In this document: piece after piece, positions 1 through 8,590 of the stretch | Position numbering within the stretch: position 1 is the stretch's first letter | Layout of the letters: each line of letters starts with the position of its first letter | Assembly (NCBI RefSeq): GCF_001687565.2 | Contig: NZ_CP016534.2 | Location: forward strand, 3,104,501 to 3,168,500 | DNA length: 64,000 nucleotides | Direction of reading: 5' to 3' | Source: Planococcus antarcticus DSM 14505 | GTDB taxonomy: Bacteria; Bacillota; Bacilli; Bacillales_A; Planococcaceae | Position numbers and translations under genes: made by a program | The notes under the pieces: generated by a model | Databases searched by the model: none | What the model saw: only the letters and a program-made list of their open reading frames with translations | What the model was told of the DNA's origin: nothing

Positions 1-27
1 AGCGCCCGTGTAGATTCGACGGGCGCT
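1..27. other. perfect 9-bp hairpin at window edge
   Basis: Bases 1-9 and 19-27 are perfect reverse complements around a 9-nt loop. No T-tract follows, so it is either the end of an upstream terminator read from the other strand or part of a leader that starts outside the window. I cannot show that it is a SAM riboswitch. Confidence 0.4.
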
Positions 28-114
28 GGAACCTAGACAATAAATAAACAATTGAAAGATTATACTTTCTGAAGTTTCAATGAAAACATCACAGAGAAAA
101 TGGAGGAACTAATC

Positions 115-948
115 ATGAAAAAAATTACAACTGCAACATTACTTTCGCTACTGGTATTAATCTTGGCGGCCTGCGGTGACGACAGCAGTTCTGGAGGCAA
201 CACGACAGTCACTCTTGGCATCAGCGGTTCCGATACAACCATCTGGGATTACGTTGCTGATAAAGCGGAAGCTGAAGGAATTGATATAGAGATCCAAACC
301 TTTTCTGATTATGTAGCTCCAAACTTGGCTCTTGCCGAAGGCGAATTGGATTTGAATGCGTTTCAGACGATTTCCTATTTTGATGAATTTGTCGAAGAGC
401 ACAACGTCGATATCGTGCCAATCGGTTCTACCGTTATCGCGCCAATGGGCTTGTATTCCGATAAATACGAAGCTATCGACGAAATTCCTGAAGGTTCACA
501 AATCGCAACACCAAATGAAGCCACTAATATGGGGCGTGCACTATTGCTGCTTGATGAGGCGGGATTGATCACACTTTCTGAAGATGCGGGTCTTACTGGA
601 ACAGCTGAAGATATTATTGAAAATCCGAAAAACATCGAAATTGTTCCTATGGTATCCGGACATACACCGCGTGCGATGCCTGATGTTGCAGCTTCAATTA
701 TCAACAATGGGGTTGCCGTTGATGCTGGATTGAATCCGACAGATGATCCGATTGCGCGCGAAAGCGACACAGCTAAACCTTATATCAACCTGATTGCTGC
801 AAATGCTGAAGAAGCAGACAATGAAGCTTACCAGAAAATCGTTGAGATTTATCAGCAGGAAGACACTGCCGACTTTATTATCGAACATACAAAAGGCGGT
901 CAGATTCCAACCGTTGTCACAGTTGATGAACTCGTCGATTATCAATAA
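115..948 (+). CDS. metQ: MetQ/NlpA-family substrate-binding lipoprotein
   Basis: A 277-residue surface lipoprotein of the NlpA/MetQ family, the methionine-binding part of a MetNIQ ABC importer. It has a short charged N-terminus, a hydrophobic stretch and the lipobox LAAC near residue 20, followed by a Ser/Gly-rich linker. The family core follows (VTLGISGSD, then LDLNAFQT and the late TVDELVDYQ tail). I choose ATG 115 over the in-frame ATG at 100 because GGAGG at 103-107 sits just before 115 and the signal peptide then starts MKK. The ATPase and permease genes would be expected upstream, outside the window. The next gene, an M20 amidohydrolase, begins 27 bp later, so the pair may import and deacylate methionine or N-acyl-methionine. 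The exact ligand is inferred from the family. Confidence 0.85.
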   Translation: MKKITTATLLSLLVLILAACGDDSSSGGNTTVTLGISGSDTTIWDYVADKAEAEGIDIEIQTFSDYVAPNLALAEGELDLNAFQTISYFDEFVEEHNVDIVPIGSTVIAPMGLYSDKYEAIDEIPEGSQIATPNEATNMGRALLLLDEAGLITLSEDAGLTGTAEDIIENPKNIEIVPMVSGHTPRAMPDVAASIINNGVAVDAGLNPTDDPIARESDTAKPYINLIAANAEEADNEAYQKIVEIYQQEDTADFIIEHTKGGQIPTVVTVDELVDYQ

Positions 949-975
949 GAAATTATCTGTATAGGAGGAACTCCA

Positions 976-2181
976 ATGACCCTGATTAAGGACGCAAGAC
1001 AGACCATTTCCCTATCTATCGATTCGCGACATACAGCATATATCGAAATAAGCCAGGCAATTCATGCCAAACCTGAAATCGGTAACGAAGAGTTTTATGC
1101 AAGTTCCTTATTGATTGATTTGCTTGAAGACGCAGGATTTACTGTCGACAAAGGTGTTGCCAGCCACGACACCGCCTTTGTCGCCAGTAAGACTAGCTCA
1201 CTTCCGGGGCCAACAATCGCTTATCTCGCTGAATATGATGCACTCCCCGGAATTGGACACGCCTGTGGTCATAATATTATTGGAACGACTAGCGTCGCTG
1301 CCGCCATTGCTTTATCAGAAACATTAGACGTTACTGGCGGCCGCGTTATCGTTCTCGGAACACCCGCGGAAGAAGGCGGACCAAATGGCAGCGCCAAAGG
1401 CAGTTTCGTTAAACATGGACTACTCGAGGGCATTGATGCCGCTTTGATGCTGCATCCTTCCGGAAATTCGGCTGTCACCGGTCCTTCCCTTGCTGTCGAT
1501 CCATTGGAATTTCACTTTCACGGCAAGCCTGCTCATGCAGCAGGCTCTCCTGAACAAGGTATTAATGCGTTGGATGCTGTTTTGCAGTTGTTCAACAGCA
1601 TCAATGCATTGCGCCAGCAATTACCGTCGGATGCACGTGTCCATGGCATCATCACTCATGGAGGCGATGCACCGAACATCATTCCTGAATATGCAGCGGC
1701 CCGCTTCTATATTCGTGGTGATTCATGGAAGAAAACATCCGATACTGCCCGCAAAATTCGGGCCATTGCAGAAGGTGCGGCCTTGGCAACTGGGGCTACA
1801 GTGAAAATCGAACGTTTCCAGAATGAAGTGCGCGACTTGGTCATTACACCTGCTTTGGATGTGATTATCCGCAGTGAGCTCGAAGCACAGGGTGAAGCTG
1901 TAGCCGATTCCCGCATCTCTGGCCTTGGCTCTACGGATGCTGGTAACATTAGCTATGAAGTCCCGACTGCACATGGTTATATTAAAATTGGTCCTGAAAG
2001 CCTAATTGCCCATACTGCTGAGTTTCGTGAAGCTGCTAAATCGGAACAAGGTCATAACGCTTTAATCAAAGGAGCTAAAGCATTGGCCAATACTGGTTAT
2101 CGCCTACTGACAGAGAGCGCTCTTCTAGAGGAAGTTCGAGCTACACATGCGAAAGCAGTCAAATTGAAACAGCAGAACTGA
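976..2181 (+). CDS. M20-family amidohydrolase (AbgB / N-acyl amino acid hydrolase type)
   Basis: A 401-residue cytoplasmic metal-dependent amidohydrolase of peptidase family M20D. Metal-binding and catalytic motifs are visible: AEYDALPGIGHACGHN near residue 90, the glutamate pair in TPAEEGGPNGS, and a late GLGSTDAGN...PTAHGY segment. The central lid/dimerisation domain starts around FHFHGKPAHAAGSPEQG. Members cleave N-acyl amino acids or p-aminobenzoyl-glutamate. Placement directly behind a MetQ-like gene suggests it frees an amino acid from an imported N-acyl form, which is inference. Start ATG 976 has AGGAGG 8-9 bases upstream. A strong terminator follows. Confidence 0.85.
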   Translation: MTLIKDARQTISLSIDSRHTAYIEISQAIHAKPEIGNEEFYASSLLIDLLEDAGFTVDKGVASHDTAFVASKTSSLPGPTIAYLAEYDALPGIGHACGHNIIGTTSVAAAIALSETLDVTGGRVIVLGTPAEEGGPNGSAKGSFVKHGLLEGIDAALMLHPSGNSAVTGPSLAVDPLEFHFHGKPAHAAGSPEQGINALDAVLQLFNSINALRQQLPSDARVHGIITHGGDAPNIIPEYAAARFYIRGDSWKKTSDTARKIRAIAEGAALATGATVKIERFQNEVRDLVITPALDVIIRSELEAQGEAVADSRISGLGSTDAGNISYEVPTAHGYIKIGPESLIAHTAEFREAAKSEQGHNALIKGAKALANTGYRLLTESALLEEVRATHAKAVKLKQQN

Positions 2182-2184
2182 TAG

Positions 2185-2214
2185 AACGATGCCCATTAAA
2201 GGGCATCGTTTTTT
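2185..2214 (+). terminator. rho-independent terminator after M20 gene
   Basis: Ten-base perfect stem (2185-2194 with 2201-2210), 6-nt loop and a run of T. It closes the metQ-amidohydrolase unit. The 228 bp that follow up to pepT contain no recognisable gene. Confidence 0.9.
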
Positions 2215-2442
2215 GTGACTAGAATTTTCGCCATTTTCCAACTTCATGCTAAAATACTACTATATAGGTTGAAGTTATTATTTTCAGCTGTTGCTGGCTT
2301 ATAAACAATTGCATTTCGCTCGTCTTGCTCTGGTTCGTTTTTACCGATGTAAATAGGAGCTGTAAGATGCTAGCCGCAATTCAGGAAAATAGCAGATAAC
2401 ATAATTCAACTTGTACAGAACTTATTCTAGGGGGATTTAAAC

Positions 2443-3660
2443 ATGTTAGAGGCTTTAATTGAACGACTTGTTCGTTACGCCAAAATCGATACGCAATCTG
2501 ATTTCAATAGCGATACGACACCTTCTACAACCGGACAGTGGGATTTGCTCTATGAGTTGGAACGCGAAATGAAGACCATCGGCCTGACAGAAGTCGGGAT
2601 GGATAAATCAGGGTACCTCTTCGGTACGCTACCGGCTAATAACGAACGAGAAATTCCTGTAATTGGGTTTTTGGCTCATGTTGATACAGCAACTGACTTT
2701 ACCGGAAAAAATGTCAATCCGAAGCGCATCGACAATTATGATGGACAAGACATTTCGTTAAATGGCAATACCACCATGACTGTGTCAGATTTCCCTGCCC
2801 TCAAAAATTATGTGGGTCATACATTGATCACGACAGATGGCACTACGCTTCTCGGTGCCGACAATAAAGCCGGTATCGCTGAGATCATAACGGCAATGGA
2901 ATATTTAGATGCCCATCCAGAAATTGAACATGGGAAAATCCGAGTCGCATTTACGCCGGATGAAGAAATTGGTCGCGGTCCCCATAAATTTGATGTTGAA
3001 CGCTTTGGCGCAAAATATGCCTACACCATGGACGGCGGTCCTCTTGGCGAACTGCAGTATGAAAGCTTTAATGCAGCCAGTGGCAAACTGACCGTTCAAG
3101 GGAAGAGTGTCCATCCCGGCTCAGCAAAAGACAAGATGGTCAATGCCCAAGCAGTCGCCATCCAATTTCAGCAAGAAATGCCGAAAAATGAAGTGCCTGA
3201 ATTGACCGAAGGATATGAAGGCTTTATCCATTTGAACAATTTTACAGGCAATGTGGAAAACGCGGAATTGACTTACATCATTCGTGACTTCGATAAGGAC
3301 AAATTCGAAAACAAAAAGCTACATATGCAGGCAGTTGTAGAAAAAATTCAGCAGCAATACGGCGAAGAGTCAATCCTTTTAGAAATTGAAGATCAGTATT
3401 ATAATATGCGTGAGAAAATCAAACCTGTCATGGAAATCGTCGATAATGCGGAACGTGCCATGACTACTTTGGAAATCGAACCGAATATTGTTCCTGTACG
3501 CGGAGGCACGGATGGCTCCCAATTATCTTATATGGGGCTCCCGACACCAAATATTTTCACGGGTGGAGAAAACTACCACGGGAAATACGAATTCATCTCC
3601 GCTGAAAATATGGAAAAAGCAACGCAGGTCATTATCGAAATCGTAAAATCAGCTAAATAA
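2443..3660 (+). CDS. pepT: peptidase T (tripeptide aminopeptidase)
   Basis: A 405-residue cytosolic zinc aminopeptidase of family M20B that removes the N-terminal residue of tripeptides. Diagnostic motifs are FLAHVDTA near residue 78, [13 protein letters not shown] near 140, [13 protein letters not shown] near 175, [16 protein letters not shown], and the C-terminal [19 protein letters not shown] with [11 protein letters not shown]. Length and motif order match PepT well. The start ATG follows a GGGGG-type ribosome site. It is a single-gene unit that ends at a hairpin shared with the convergent STAS gene. Confidence 0.96.
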   Translation: MLEALIERLVRYAKIDTQSDFNSDTTPSTTGQWDLLYELEREMKTIGLTEVGMDKSGYLFGTLPANNEREIPVIGFLAHVDTATDFTGKNVNPKRIDNYDGQDISLNGNTTMTVSDFPALKNYVGHTLITTDGTTLLGADNKAGIAEIITAMEYLDAHPEIEHGKIRVAFTPDEEIGRGPHKFDVERFGAKYAYTMDGGPLGELQYESFNAASGKLTVQGKSVHPGSAKDKMVNAQAVAIQFQQEMPKNEVPELTEGYEGFIHLNNFTGNVENAELTYIIRDFDKDKFENKKLHMQAVVEKIQQQYGEESILLEIEDQYYNMREKIKPVMEIVDNAERAMTTLEIEPNIVPVRGGTDGSQLSYMGLPTPNIFTGGENYHGKYEFISAENMEKATQVIIEIVKSAK

Positions 3661-3678
3661 AAATCAGCATTGCCTCAA

Positions 3679-3713
3679 AAAAGGCGTATTGGACTGGGTC
3701 CAATACGCCTTTT
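3679..3713. terminator. bidirectional terminator pepT / STAS gene
   Basis: A 15-bp perfect stem (3679-3693 with 3699-3713) and a 5-nt loop, with A-run on one side and T-run on the other, lies between two convergent genes. Confidence 0.92.
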
Positions 3714-3717
3714 AATT

Positions 3718-4737
3718 TTAGATGATGCTTCGCCCGTTTTGCGCCAGCGCATAATGAATGCCGTGCTGCAGGGTTTGGAAACATTGGAACTTTGATAAAT
3801 TAATGCCTGAGTCTGTAATGGTCATGCTCATTTTTCCTGAGATGCCCACCAGTATCGTTTGTGTCCCGATCAACGATGCCGTCAATCCCAGTTTTTCAAT
3901 CAGCATTGCCGCATGCTGAGTAAAATTGTTGTTCAATCCCGTCAGATCCAAAATCAAATACTTGGCTTTGTGTTCCGGCATGTTCTGCAGTGTTTTCACT
4001 AACAGCTCTTCCGCACGGGCTTCATCGTAAGTTCCGAGCAAAGGGACAACGACGATATCTTCTAGAACCGGGATGAGTGGAGATGAAATCTCTTTGATCA
4101 TTTCATTCAGTTCCCTTGTTTTTTCATCCACCAACCGCTCGAGCTCGTTGATTTTTTCCGCTTCTTTTAAACGAGACAAGTGATGGATATTCTTTTCAAT
4201 TGTCTCGTCAGAAGGGAAGTACTGAATAATGCTTTCTTCAAAACCATCTAATTGATGATGAACGACTTTATACCAAATATTTTGCTTAAACAAAGAAGAA
4301 AAAATTCCAGCGTAATGCGCTGGCAGAAAACTGCCTCCTTGCTCCTTCTCTTGTGCCACATTGATTAGATGCTCCCAGCTGTTTTTCAAATGCACTTCCA
4401 ATTTATGTGTTTCTTCATTTAGCTCTTTAATTTCCGCCAATCCCCATCCTGCAGATGCATATGTATTGGTGATCATTTGAGCAGCTTCTGCTATAGAGAT
4501 CCCTTTTATGCCTCGAAAATATTGTCCTACTACCAGCCCTTGGCGAAATCCCGTTGTTTCCAATACGACATTCGCCGCATCTTTTCCAGAAATCTCTTCT
4601 ATTGAATCAAAAAACATTTTCATTGCCGATGCTGTCCAAAAAAGAACTGACTCCTGACCTTCAAATAGAAAGCGTCCTTCAGTCAAATCCCACTCGAAAT
4701 TCAAACCGCCTACTGTTATTGCTGATTCGGTATTCAT
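3718..4737 (-). CDS. RsbR-like STAS protein with V4R/XylR-N-like sensor region
   Basis: A 339-residue soluble protein with two parts. Residues about 20-185 look like a V4R/XylR-N type ligand-sensing fold (SGKDAANVVLETTGFRQG, a helical block, then HYAGIFSSLF). A short coiled coil around 190-220 leads into a C-terminal STAS domain (VVPLLGTYDEARAEELL, YLILDLTGLNN, TILVGIS). The STAS start resembles RsbR paralogues, which regulate the SigB stressosome. I chose ATG 4737 because AGAGGGG precedes it; the in-frame ATG at 4758 has no ribosome site. No canonical phospho-threonine context was assigned. A sensory role in stress signalling fits the SigB-like promoters elsewhere in the window but is inferred. 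Confidence 0.7.
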   Translation of the reverse strand: MNTESAITVGGLNFEWDLTEGRFLFEGQESVLFWTASAMKMFFDSIEEISGKDAANVVLETTGFRQGLVVGQYFRGIKGISIAEAAQMITNTYASAGWGLAEIKELNEETHKLEVHLKNSWEHLINVAQEKEQGGSFLPAHYAGIFSSLFKQNIWYKVVHHQLDGFEESIIQYFPSDETIEKNIHHLSRLKEAEKINELERLVDEKTRELNEMIKEISSPLIPVLEDIVVVPLLGTYDEARAEELLVKTLQNMPEHKAKYLILDLTGLNNNFTQHAAMLIEKLGLTASLIGTQTILVGISGKMSMTITDSGINLSKFQCFQTLQHGIHYALAQNGRSII

Positions 4738-4939
4738 CTTGTAGCCCCTCTCACTCATTGTGTCTATTTTATCATACTCGTAATAGTTCTTGATGTTTGA
4801 ACCATAGTTTTAACATTTTCCGAAAGATTCTCTTACTTCAAGTGTTGGCTAAGTGACGGGTGCTTCACTGCTTCTCATACTAGGGACATGCCGCTGTCGC
4901 TGCCCCATTGCCCTCATCCTTGAAGCAACGAAACCATTT

Positions 4940-4964
4940 GTTGTTTACTTTTACCGTAAACAAC
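4940..4964. promoter_or_regulatory. perfect 9-bp inverted repeat, possible operator
   Basis: Bases 4940-4948 (GTTGTTTAC) and 4956-4964 (GTAAACAAC) are perfect reverse complements with a 7-nt spacer, with no T-tract. It sits in the divergent gap between the STAS gene and the small hydrophilic gene, where an operator is plausible. No factor is assigned. Confidence 0.4.
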
Positions 4965-4981
4965 ATGCTTTCCGCCTTCAT

Positions 4982-5007
4982 GTTTTAAAAACTCCATTAA
5001 AGGAATA
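4982..5007 (+). promoter_or_regulatory. weak SigB-like promoter
   Basis: GTTTTA (4982-4987), 14-nt spacer, GGAATA (5002-5007), ahead of the small hydrophilic gene. The -35 is good and the -10 is a poor match to GGGTAT. The same arrangement occurs before the PNPOx gene at 6302-6327. Confidence 0.25.
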
Positions 5008-5042
5008 CAAGGAATAACACAAAACAGGAAGAGGTGCTATAC

Positions 5043-5273
5043 ATGTCAGATAAAAAACCATTTAATGAGGAAGACCGCAACATAAGCGAAGGCGGTCCCA
5101 TGGATAATCCAGAACAGTACAAAACCGATAAAAAAACCATCACCGAAATGCATAAAGAAGAGATGACCGTCGATACCATTCCGATGGAAGATTTAAAACA
5201 GGAAAAAAAGGAAGAAGGAAACAAACGCGCTACCAAAAGCAATTCTTCCAGCGAAGAGAAATTTCCAGAGTAA
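5043..5273 (+). CDS. small hydrophilic protein of unknown function
   Basis: A 76-residue, highly charged, Lys/Glu/Asp-rich protein without hydrophobic segments or cysteines, probably disordered. I chose ATG 5043 rather than the GTG at 5034 because the ribosome site GGAAGAGG lies at 5028-5034. It is monocistronic and ends before a hairpin terminator. I do not recognise a family. Its composition resembles the stress-linked hydrophilic proteins common in Bacillales and the small protein at 46099-46287 in this window. Confidence 0.7.
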   Translation: MSDKKPFNEEDRNISEGGPMDNPEQYKTDKKTITEMHKEEMTVDTIPMEDLKQEKKEEGNKRATKSNSSSEEKFPE

Positions 5274-5310
5274 TCAGCGCGAATTTTCGTAAAAGTGAAT
5301 GCTTTAAAAA

Positions 5311-5343
5311 AAGATCGCGGAGGCTATGCTCCGTGGTTTTTTT
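5311..5343 (+). terminator. terminator after small hydrophilic gene
   Basis: CGCGGAG (5316-5322) pairs with CTCCGTG (5329-5335) with one G-U pair, extended by A/T pairing and followed by seven T. Confidence 0.85.
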
Positions 5344-5379
5344 GTGCTATGATTCTCGTTTGAACAGGAGTGAAAGAAG

Positions 5380-6273
5380 ATGAAAAACTGGATTTACCCC
5401 CTTATGGTCGTCATAGCCGCGAGCTGTTACGGAGTTCTCTCAACTATTATAAAAGTGGCCATGAAAAATGGATTTACTGCAGCAGAGGCAGTTACTAGCC
5501 AATATTTTGTAGGGTTTGCATTAGCAGCTCTTTTATTTTTTGCAACACAGCGAAAAATGCCCAGAATCAAAGGATGGAAAATCCTTCTACTGTCTGGTAG
5601 TTTTACAGCCGCTACCGGTATGGTCTACGGTCACTCGCTCAACTACCTACCAGCTTCATTAGCCGTGGTATTATTGTTCCAATTCACCTGGATTGGCATG
5701 TTCCTTGATTGCATTGTCAATCGTCGTTGGCTCAAACGCACTGAAGTTTTTTCCCTGGTCTTGTTATTTGCTGGAACCTTGTTTGCGGCTGGAATTATCG
5801 GAACGGACCTGAGCGGAATTCCTTGGCAAGGATGGGCTTGGGGAATGGGCGCTGCTTTTTGCTTTTCAGCATTCATGTTCGTCAACGGCAAACAGATTGA
5901 AGGCATGGATACTTCAGCACGTTTGTTTTATGTATCGCTTTTCGCAGCGATTGTCGTCGGTTTTTTCCAAACACCTGAGATTGTCTGGAATGGACAGTTA
6001 TTCAATGAAGGTTTATGGATTTACGGATTATTATTGGGCTTTTTCGGAATCATCATGCCCATCTACTTCTTTTCTATCGCAGTCCCGCGTGTTGGCTCGG
6101 GGCTTGCCTCCATTTTAAGTGCTATGGAGTTGCCGGTGGCTGTCATGGCATCGGTCATTATCCTGGACGAGGCATTGACACCTCTTCAAATCGGGGGAAT
6201 CTTCATTATTCTGATCGGCATGGTGCTGCCAAGTGCATTTAATCGAACACCTAAAATAGTAGAACAGATTTAA
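5380..6273 (+). CDS. EamA/DMT-family transporter
   Basis: A 297-residue integral membrane protein with about ten hydrophobic helices arranged as two homologous EamA halves, the second beginning near LSGIPWQGWAWGMGAAF. This is typical of drug/metabolite exporters (RhaT/YdcZ/YcxC-like). Substrate cannot be deduced. Start ATG 5380 has AGGAGTGA upstream. It is a single-gene unit between two terminators. Confidence 0.88.
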   Translation: MKNWIYPLMVVIAASCYGVLSTIIKVAMKNGFTAAEAVTSQYFVGFALAALLFFATQRKMPRIKGWKILLLSGSFTAATGMVYGHSLNYLPASLAVVLLFQFTWIGMFLDCIVNRRWLKRTEVFSLVLLFAGTLFAAGIIGTDLSGIPWQGWAWGMGAAFCFSAFMFVNGKQIEGMDTSARLFYVSLFAAIVVGFFQTPEIVWNGQLFNEGLWIYGLLLGFFGIIMPIYFFSIAVPRVGSGLASILSAMELPVAVMASVIILDEALTPLQIGGIFIILIGMVLPSAFNRTPKIVEQI

Positions 6274-6300
6274 AGGCCTGCCACTCCAGCAGGCCTTTTA
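6272..6300 (+). terminator. terminator after EamA gene
   Basis: Ten-base perfect stem (6272-6281 with 6289-6298), 7-nt loop, short T-tract. Confidence 0.8.
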
Positions 6301-6301
6301 T

Positions 6302-6327
6302 GTTTAGTTCCAATTTAAAAAGGAATA
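6302..6327 (+). promoter_or_regulatory. weak SigB-like promoter
   Basis: GTTTAG (6302-6307), 14-nt spacer, GGAATA (6322-6327), 32 bp before the PNPOx gene. The product belongs to a family that is SigB-controlled in Bacillus subtilis, but the -10 match is poor. Confidence 0.3.
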
Positions 6328-6358
6328 GATAAGTACAAAGACAAAAGGAGTGGTATAG

Positions 6359-6781
6359 ATGAATCAGCAAGATGTAAAAAAAGCGGCATTAAAAATTTTA
6401 GAGGATAGTTACGTTGGAACGTTAGCAACAATTAAAGGCAACAAGCCCCATTCTCGTTATATGACTTTTTTTAATGATGATTTTACACTCTACACCGCCA
6501 CTAGCAAAAAAACGCAAAAAGTTGATGAACTAGAGGCTAACCCGAATGCCCATATTCTCTTAGGGTACGAAGGTGAAGGAGTCGGCGATGCATTCCTAGA
6601 GATCGAGGGAACGATGTCGCTAAATGATGATCGCGAAATGATTAACAAAGTTTGGAATGAGCATTTGGAAGGTTGGTTTGAAGGTCCCGACGACCCGAAC
6701 CTTGTTATTCTTGCCATCAAACCCGATCGCGTACGCTTAATGAATAAAAAAGGGCAAGAGCCGCAAGCTCTGGAACTGTAA
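6359..6781 (+). CDS. pyridoxamine 5'-phosphate oxidase family general stress protein
   Basis: A 140-residue flavin-binding split-barrel protein of the PNPOx-like family, similar in size and pattern to general stress protein 26 (YdaG). Recognisable pieces are VGTLATIKGNKPHSRYMTF near the N-terminus, LYTATSKKTQKVDELEANP, and the late ILAIKPDRVRLMN. It probably binds FMN, but the physiological reaction of this subgroup is unknown. Ribosome site AAAGGAG precedes ATG 6359. It converges on nsrR through a shared terminator. Confidence 0.85.
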   Translation: MNQQDVKKAALKILEDSYVGTLATIKGNKPHSRYMTFFNDDFTLYTATSKKTQKVDELEANPNAHILLGYEGEGVGDAFLEIEGTMSLNDDREMINKVWNEHLEGWFEGPDDPNLVILAIKPDRVRLMNKKGQEPQALEL

Positions 6782-6786
6782 ATACG

Positions 6787-6814
6787 AAAACGGCTCAAAA
6801 GATTGAGCCGTTTT
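6787..6814. terminator. bidirectional terminator PNPOx / nsrR
   Basis: Twelve-base perfect stem (6787-6798 with 6803-6814), 4-nt loop, A-run on the left and T-run on the right. Confidence 0.92.
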
Positions 6815-7249
6815 TTATGTCTGAAGAATTTCGCGAAGCCCTTCCCTATTAAACAGCAAATCTTCAAGGGTGTATTCATCCAACACTGTCAGGTAAGCAT
6901 GGAGAGCTTTACCCAATGCACCGCGCAGTCCACAAATAGGTGAAATTGGACAGCGATTAGTAGCTGGATTAAAGCATTCAACCAAATGGAAGTCATCTTC
7001 CATTCGTCTTACCACAGTTCCAACGTTAATGTTTTCAGGGAGATCTGCAAGACGGATGCCTCCACCTCTTCCTCTGACTGTATGAATAAAACCAGCTTTG
7101 CCAAGTTCAAAAGTAACTTTTGTCAAATGATTTTTGGATATATTGTATGCATCAGAAATTTCTTGTATCGTTGTCAGCTTACCTGATTCCTTGGTGCCTA
7201 AATAAATCAAAACACGCAATGAGAAGTCTGTATACATGGTCAATCTCAT
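6815..7249 (-). CDS. nsrR: NsrR, nitric-oxide-sensing Rrf2 repressor
   Basis: A 144-residue Rrf2-family repressor carrying a NO-sensitive Fe-S cluster. The N-terminus MRLTMYTDFSLRVLIYLG and the winged-helix HLTKVTFELGKAGFI are typical of NsrR. The three cluster cysteines are in VECFNPATNRCPISPICGL with C-x7-C-x5-C spacing. I chose ATG 7249, which has AGAGGTGAGG just upstream, over the longer in-frame start at 7306. It is divergent from a flavohaemoglobin gene, the usual NsrR target. A -10 TATAAT for this gene lies at 7274-7279. Confidence 0.92.
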   Translation of the reverse strand: MRLTMYTDFSLRVLIYLGTKESGKLTTIQEISDAYNISKNHLTKVTFELGKAGFIHTVRGRGGGIRLADLPENINVGTVVRRMEDDFHLVECFNPATNRCPISPICGLRGALGKALHAYLTVLDEYTLEDLLFNREGLREILQT

Positions 7250-7273
7250 TTTCCTCACCTCTTCTGCCTGTTT

Positions 7274-7303
7274 ATTATAGCGGCTTTTTAGTTCTTTCGA
7301 AAG
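7274..7303 (-). promoter_or_regulatory. nsrR promoter -10 and nearby palindrome
   Basis: A consensus TATAAT on the minus strand at 7274-7279 is followed upstream by the perfect palindrome CTTTCGAAAG at 7294-7303 in the 90-bp gap between nsrR and the first hmp. I see no NsrR-type AT-rich palindrome here, unlike in front of the second hmp. Confidence 0.4.
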
Positions 7304-7339
7304 CAAATGAACCTCAAAATGCGAAAAGGAGTGTTTACT

Positions 7340-8527
7340 ATGTTATCAGAGCAAACTCGTTCAATTGTTAAGTCCACTGTACCCGTTTTAGAGGAGCATG
7401 GTGTTGCAATTACCACTCGATTTTATGAGAACCTTTTTGTAGCACATCCTGAGTTATTGAATATTTTTAATCAGGCAAACCAAGCCCAAGGTCGTCAACA
7501 AGCAGCTCTTGCAAGTTCAGTTCATGCAGCCGCAGTTCACATTGATAACTTAGAAGAAATTTTGCCGACTGTAGTTCAAGTTGCACATAAACATGTGAGT
7601 GTCGGTGTTTTACCTGAACATTATCCAATCGTCGGGGAGTATTTGCTAAAAGCAATGAAAGAAGTATTAGGCGATGCTGCAACAGACGAAATTCTTGAAG
7701 CGTGGGCTGAAGCATACGGAGTCATTGCAGATGCTTTTATTAATGTTGAAAAAGATATGTATAAAGAAACAGAAGACCAAGAAAATGGCTGGATATTCTT
7801 TAAAGATTTCGTTGTCGCACGTAAAGTGAAAGAAAGCGAGGTAATCACTTCGTTCTATCTAAAACCTGCAGATGGATCTAACGTGCCTCCCTATATACCA
7901 GGTCAATATATTTCAGTACGTCTTACGATGCCGGAAGAAGAGTTTTTAGTCATTCGACAATACAGTCTTTCTCAGGCACCTAAGCCGGATGAGTTCCGTA
8001 TTTCAGTTAAAAGTGAAAATGACAACGATCCGAACGGTGTCGTTTCCAACTATCTACATCGCAACCTCAACGAAGGCGACCCAATCGAAGTTAGTGCACC
8101 GGCTGGAGTATTTGTGCTTGATGTATCGAAAACAACGCCTGTTGCCTTCATTAGCGGCGGTGTCGGGATTACTCCAATGATGAGTATGTTTGAAACGGTT
8201 GCACATTCTACACCATACCGTCCAACTACTTTCTTGCATGGTGCACGTAATGAAGATCAACACGCTTTTGATACAGACATTCAATCCTATGCCGAGAAAA
8301 TGGAAAATGCTCGTTATAAAACGGTGTATTCAGATGAACCAAATGGTTTTATTACCAGGGAATTGTTAGAGGAGTATGTGGATCCGGCTAGTGACATCTA
8401 TGTTTGCGGCCCGCCCCGCTTTATGGAAATTATGATTCGTGAGTTACACGGATTAGGTATTCCAGAAGAACAGATTCATTACGAGTTCTTCGGTCCCGCA
8501 ATGGATTTGACTATGAATAGTGACTAA
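7340..8527 (+). CDS. hmp: flavohaemoglobin (NO dioxygenase), copy 1
   Basis: A 395-residue cytosolic enzyme that oxidises nitric oxide to nitrate with O2 and NAD(P)H. Residues 1-140 are the globin domain, with the proximal histidine region VAHKHVSVGVLPEHYPIVGEY. The FAD domain has the RQYSLSQ signature. The NAD domain has SGGVGITPM and VCGPPRFM, and the C-terminal tail is HYEFFGPA. I chose ATG 7340 because AAGGAG lies at 7327-7332 and the family starts MLSEQT; the longer in-frame start at 7307 has no ribosome site. It is divergent from nsrR and followed by a terminator, so it is not co-transcribed with the second copy. Confidence 0.93.
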   Translation: MLSEQTRSIVKSTVPVLEEHGVAITTRFYENLFVAHPELLNIFNQANQAQGRQQAALASSVHAAAVHIDNLEEILPTVVQVAHKHVSVGVLPEHYPIVGEYLLKAMKEVLGDAATDEILEAWAEAYGVIADAFINVEKDMYKETEDQENGWIFFKDFVVARKVKESEVITSFYLKPADGSNVPPYIPGQYISVRLTMPEEEFLVIRQYSLSQAPKPDEFRISVKSENDNDPNGVVSNYLHRNLNEGDPIEVSAPAGVFVLDVSKTTPVAFISGGVGITPMMSMFETVAHSTPYRPTTFLHGARNEDQHAFDTDIQSYAEKMENARYKTVYSDEPNGFITRELLEEYVDPASDIYVCGPPRFMEIMIRELHGLGIPEEQIHYEFFGPAMDLTMNSD

Positions 8528-8538
8528 ATATGTTAGTC

Positions 8539-8563
8539 GCCCAGCTTATGCTGGGCTTTTTTT
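8539..8563 (+). terminator. terminator after hmp copy 1
   Basis: Seven-base perfect stem GCCCAGC/GCTGGGC with TTAT loop and seven T. Confidence 0.92.
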
Positions 8564-8590
8564 ATGTGTCTAGAGACATTTGGGGGCAAT

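Noticed and set aside
1..27. S-box (SAM) riboswitch fragment ahead of metQ
   Set aside because: Only a simple 9-bp hairpin is visible. The conserved S-box core elements are absent in the available 114 bases.
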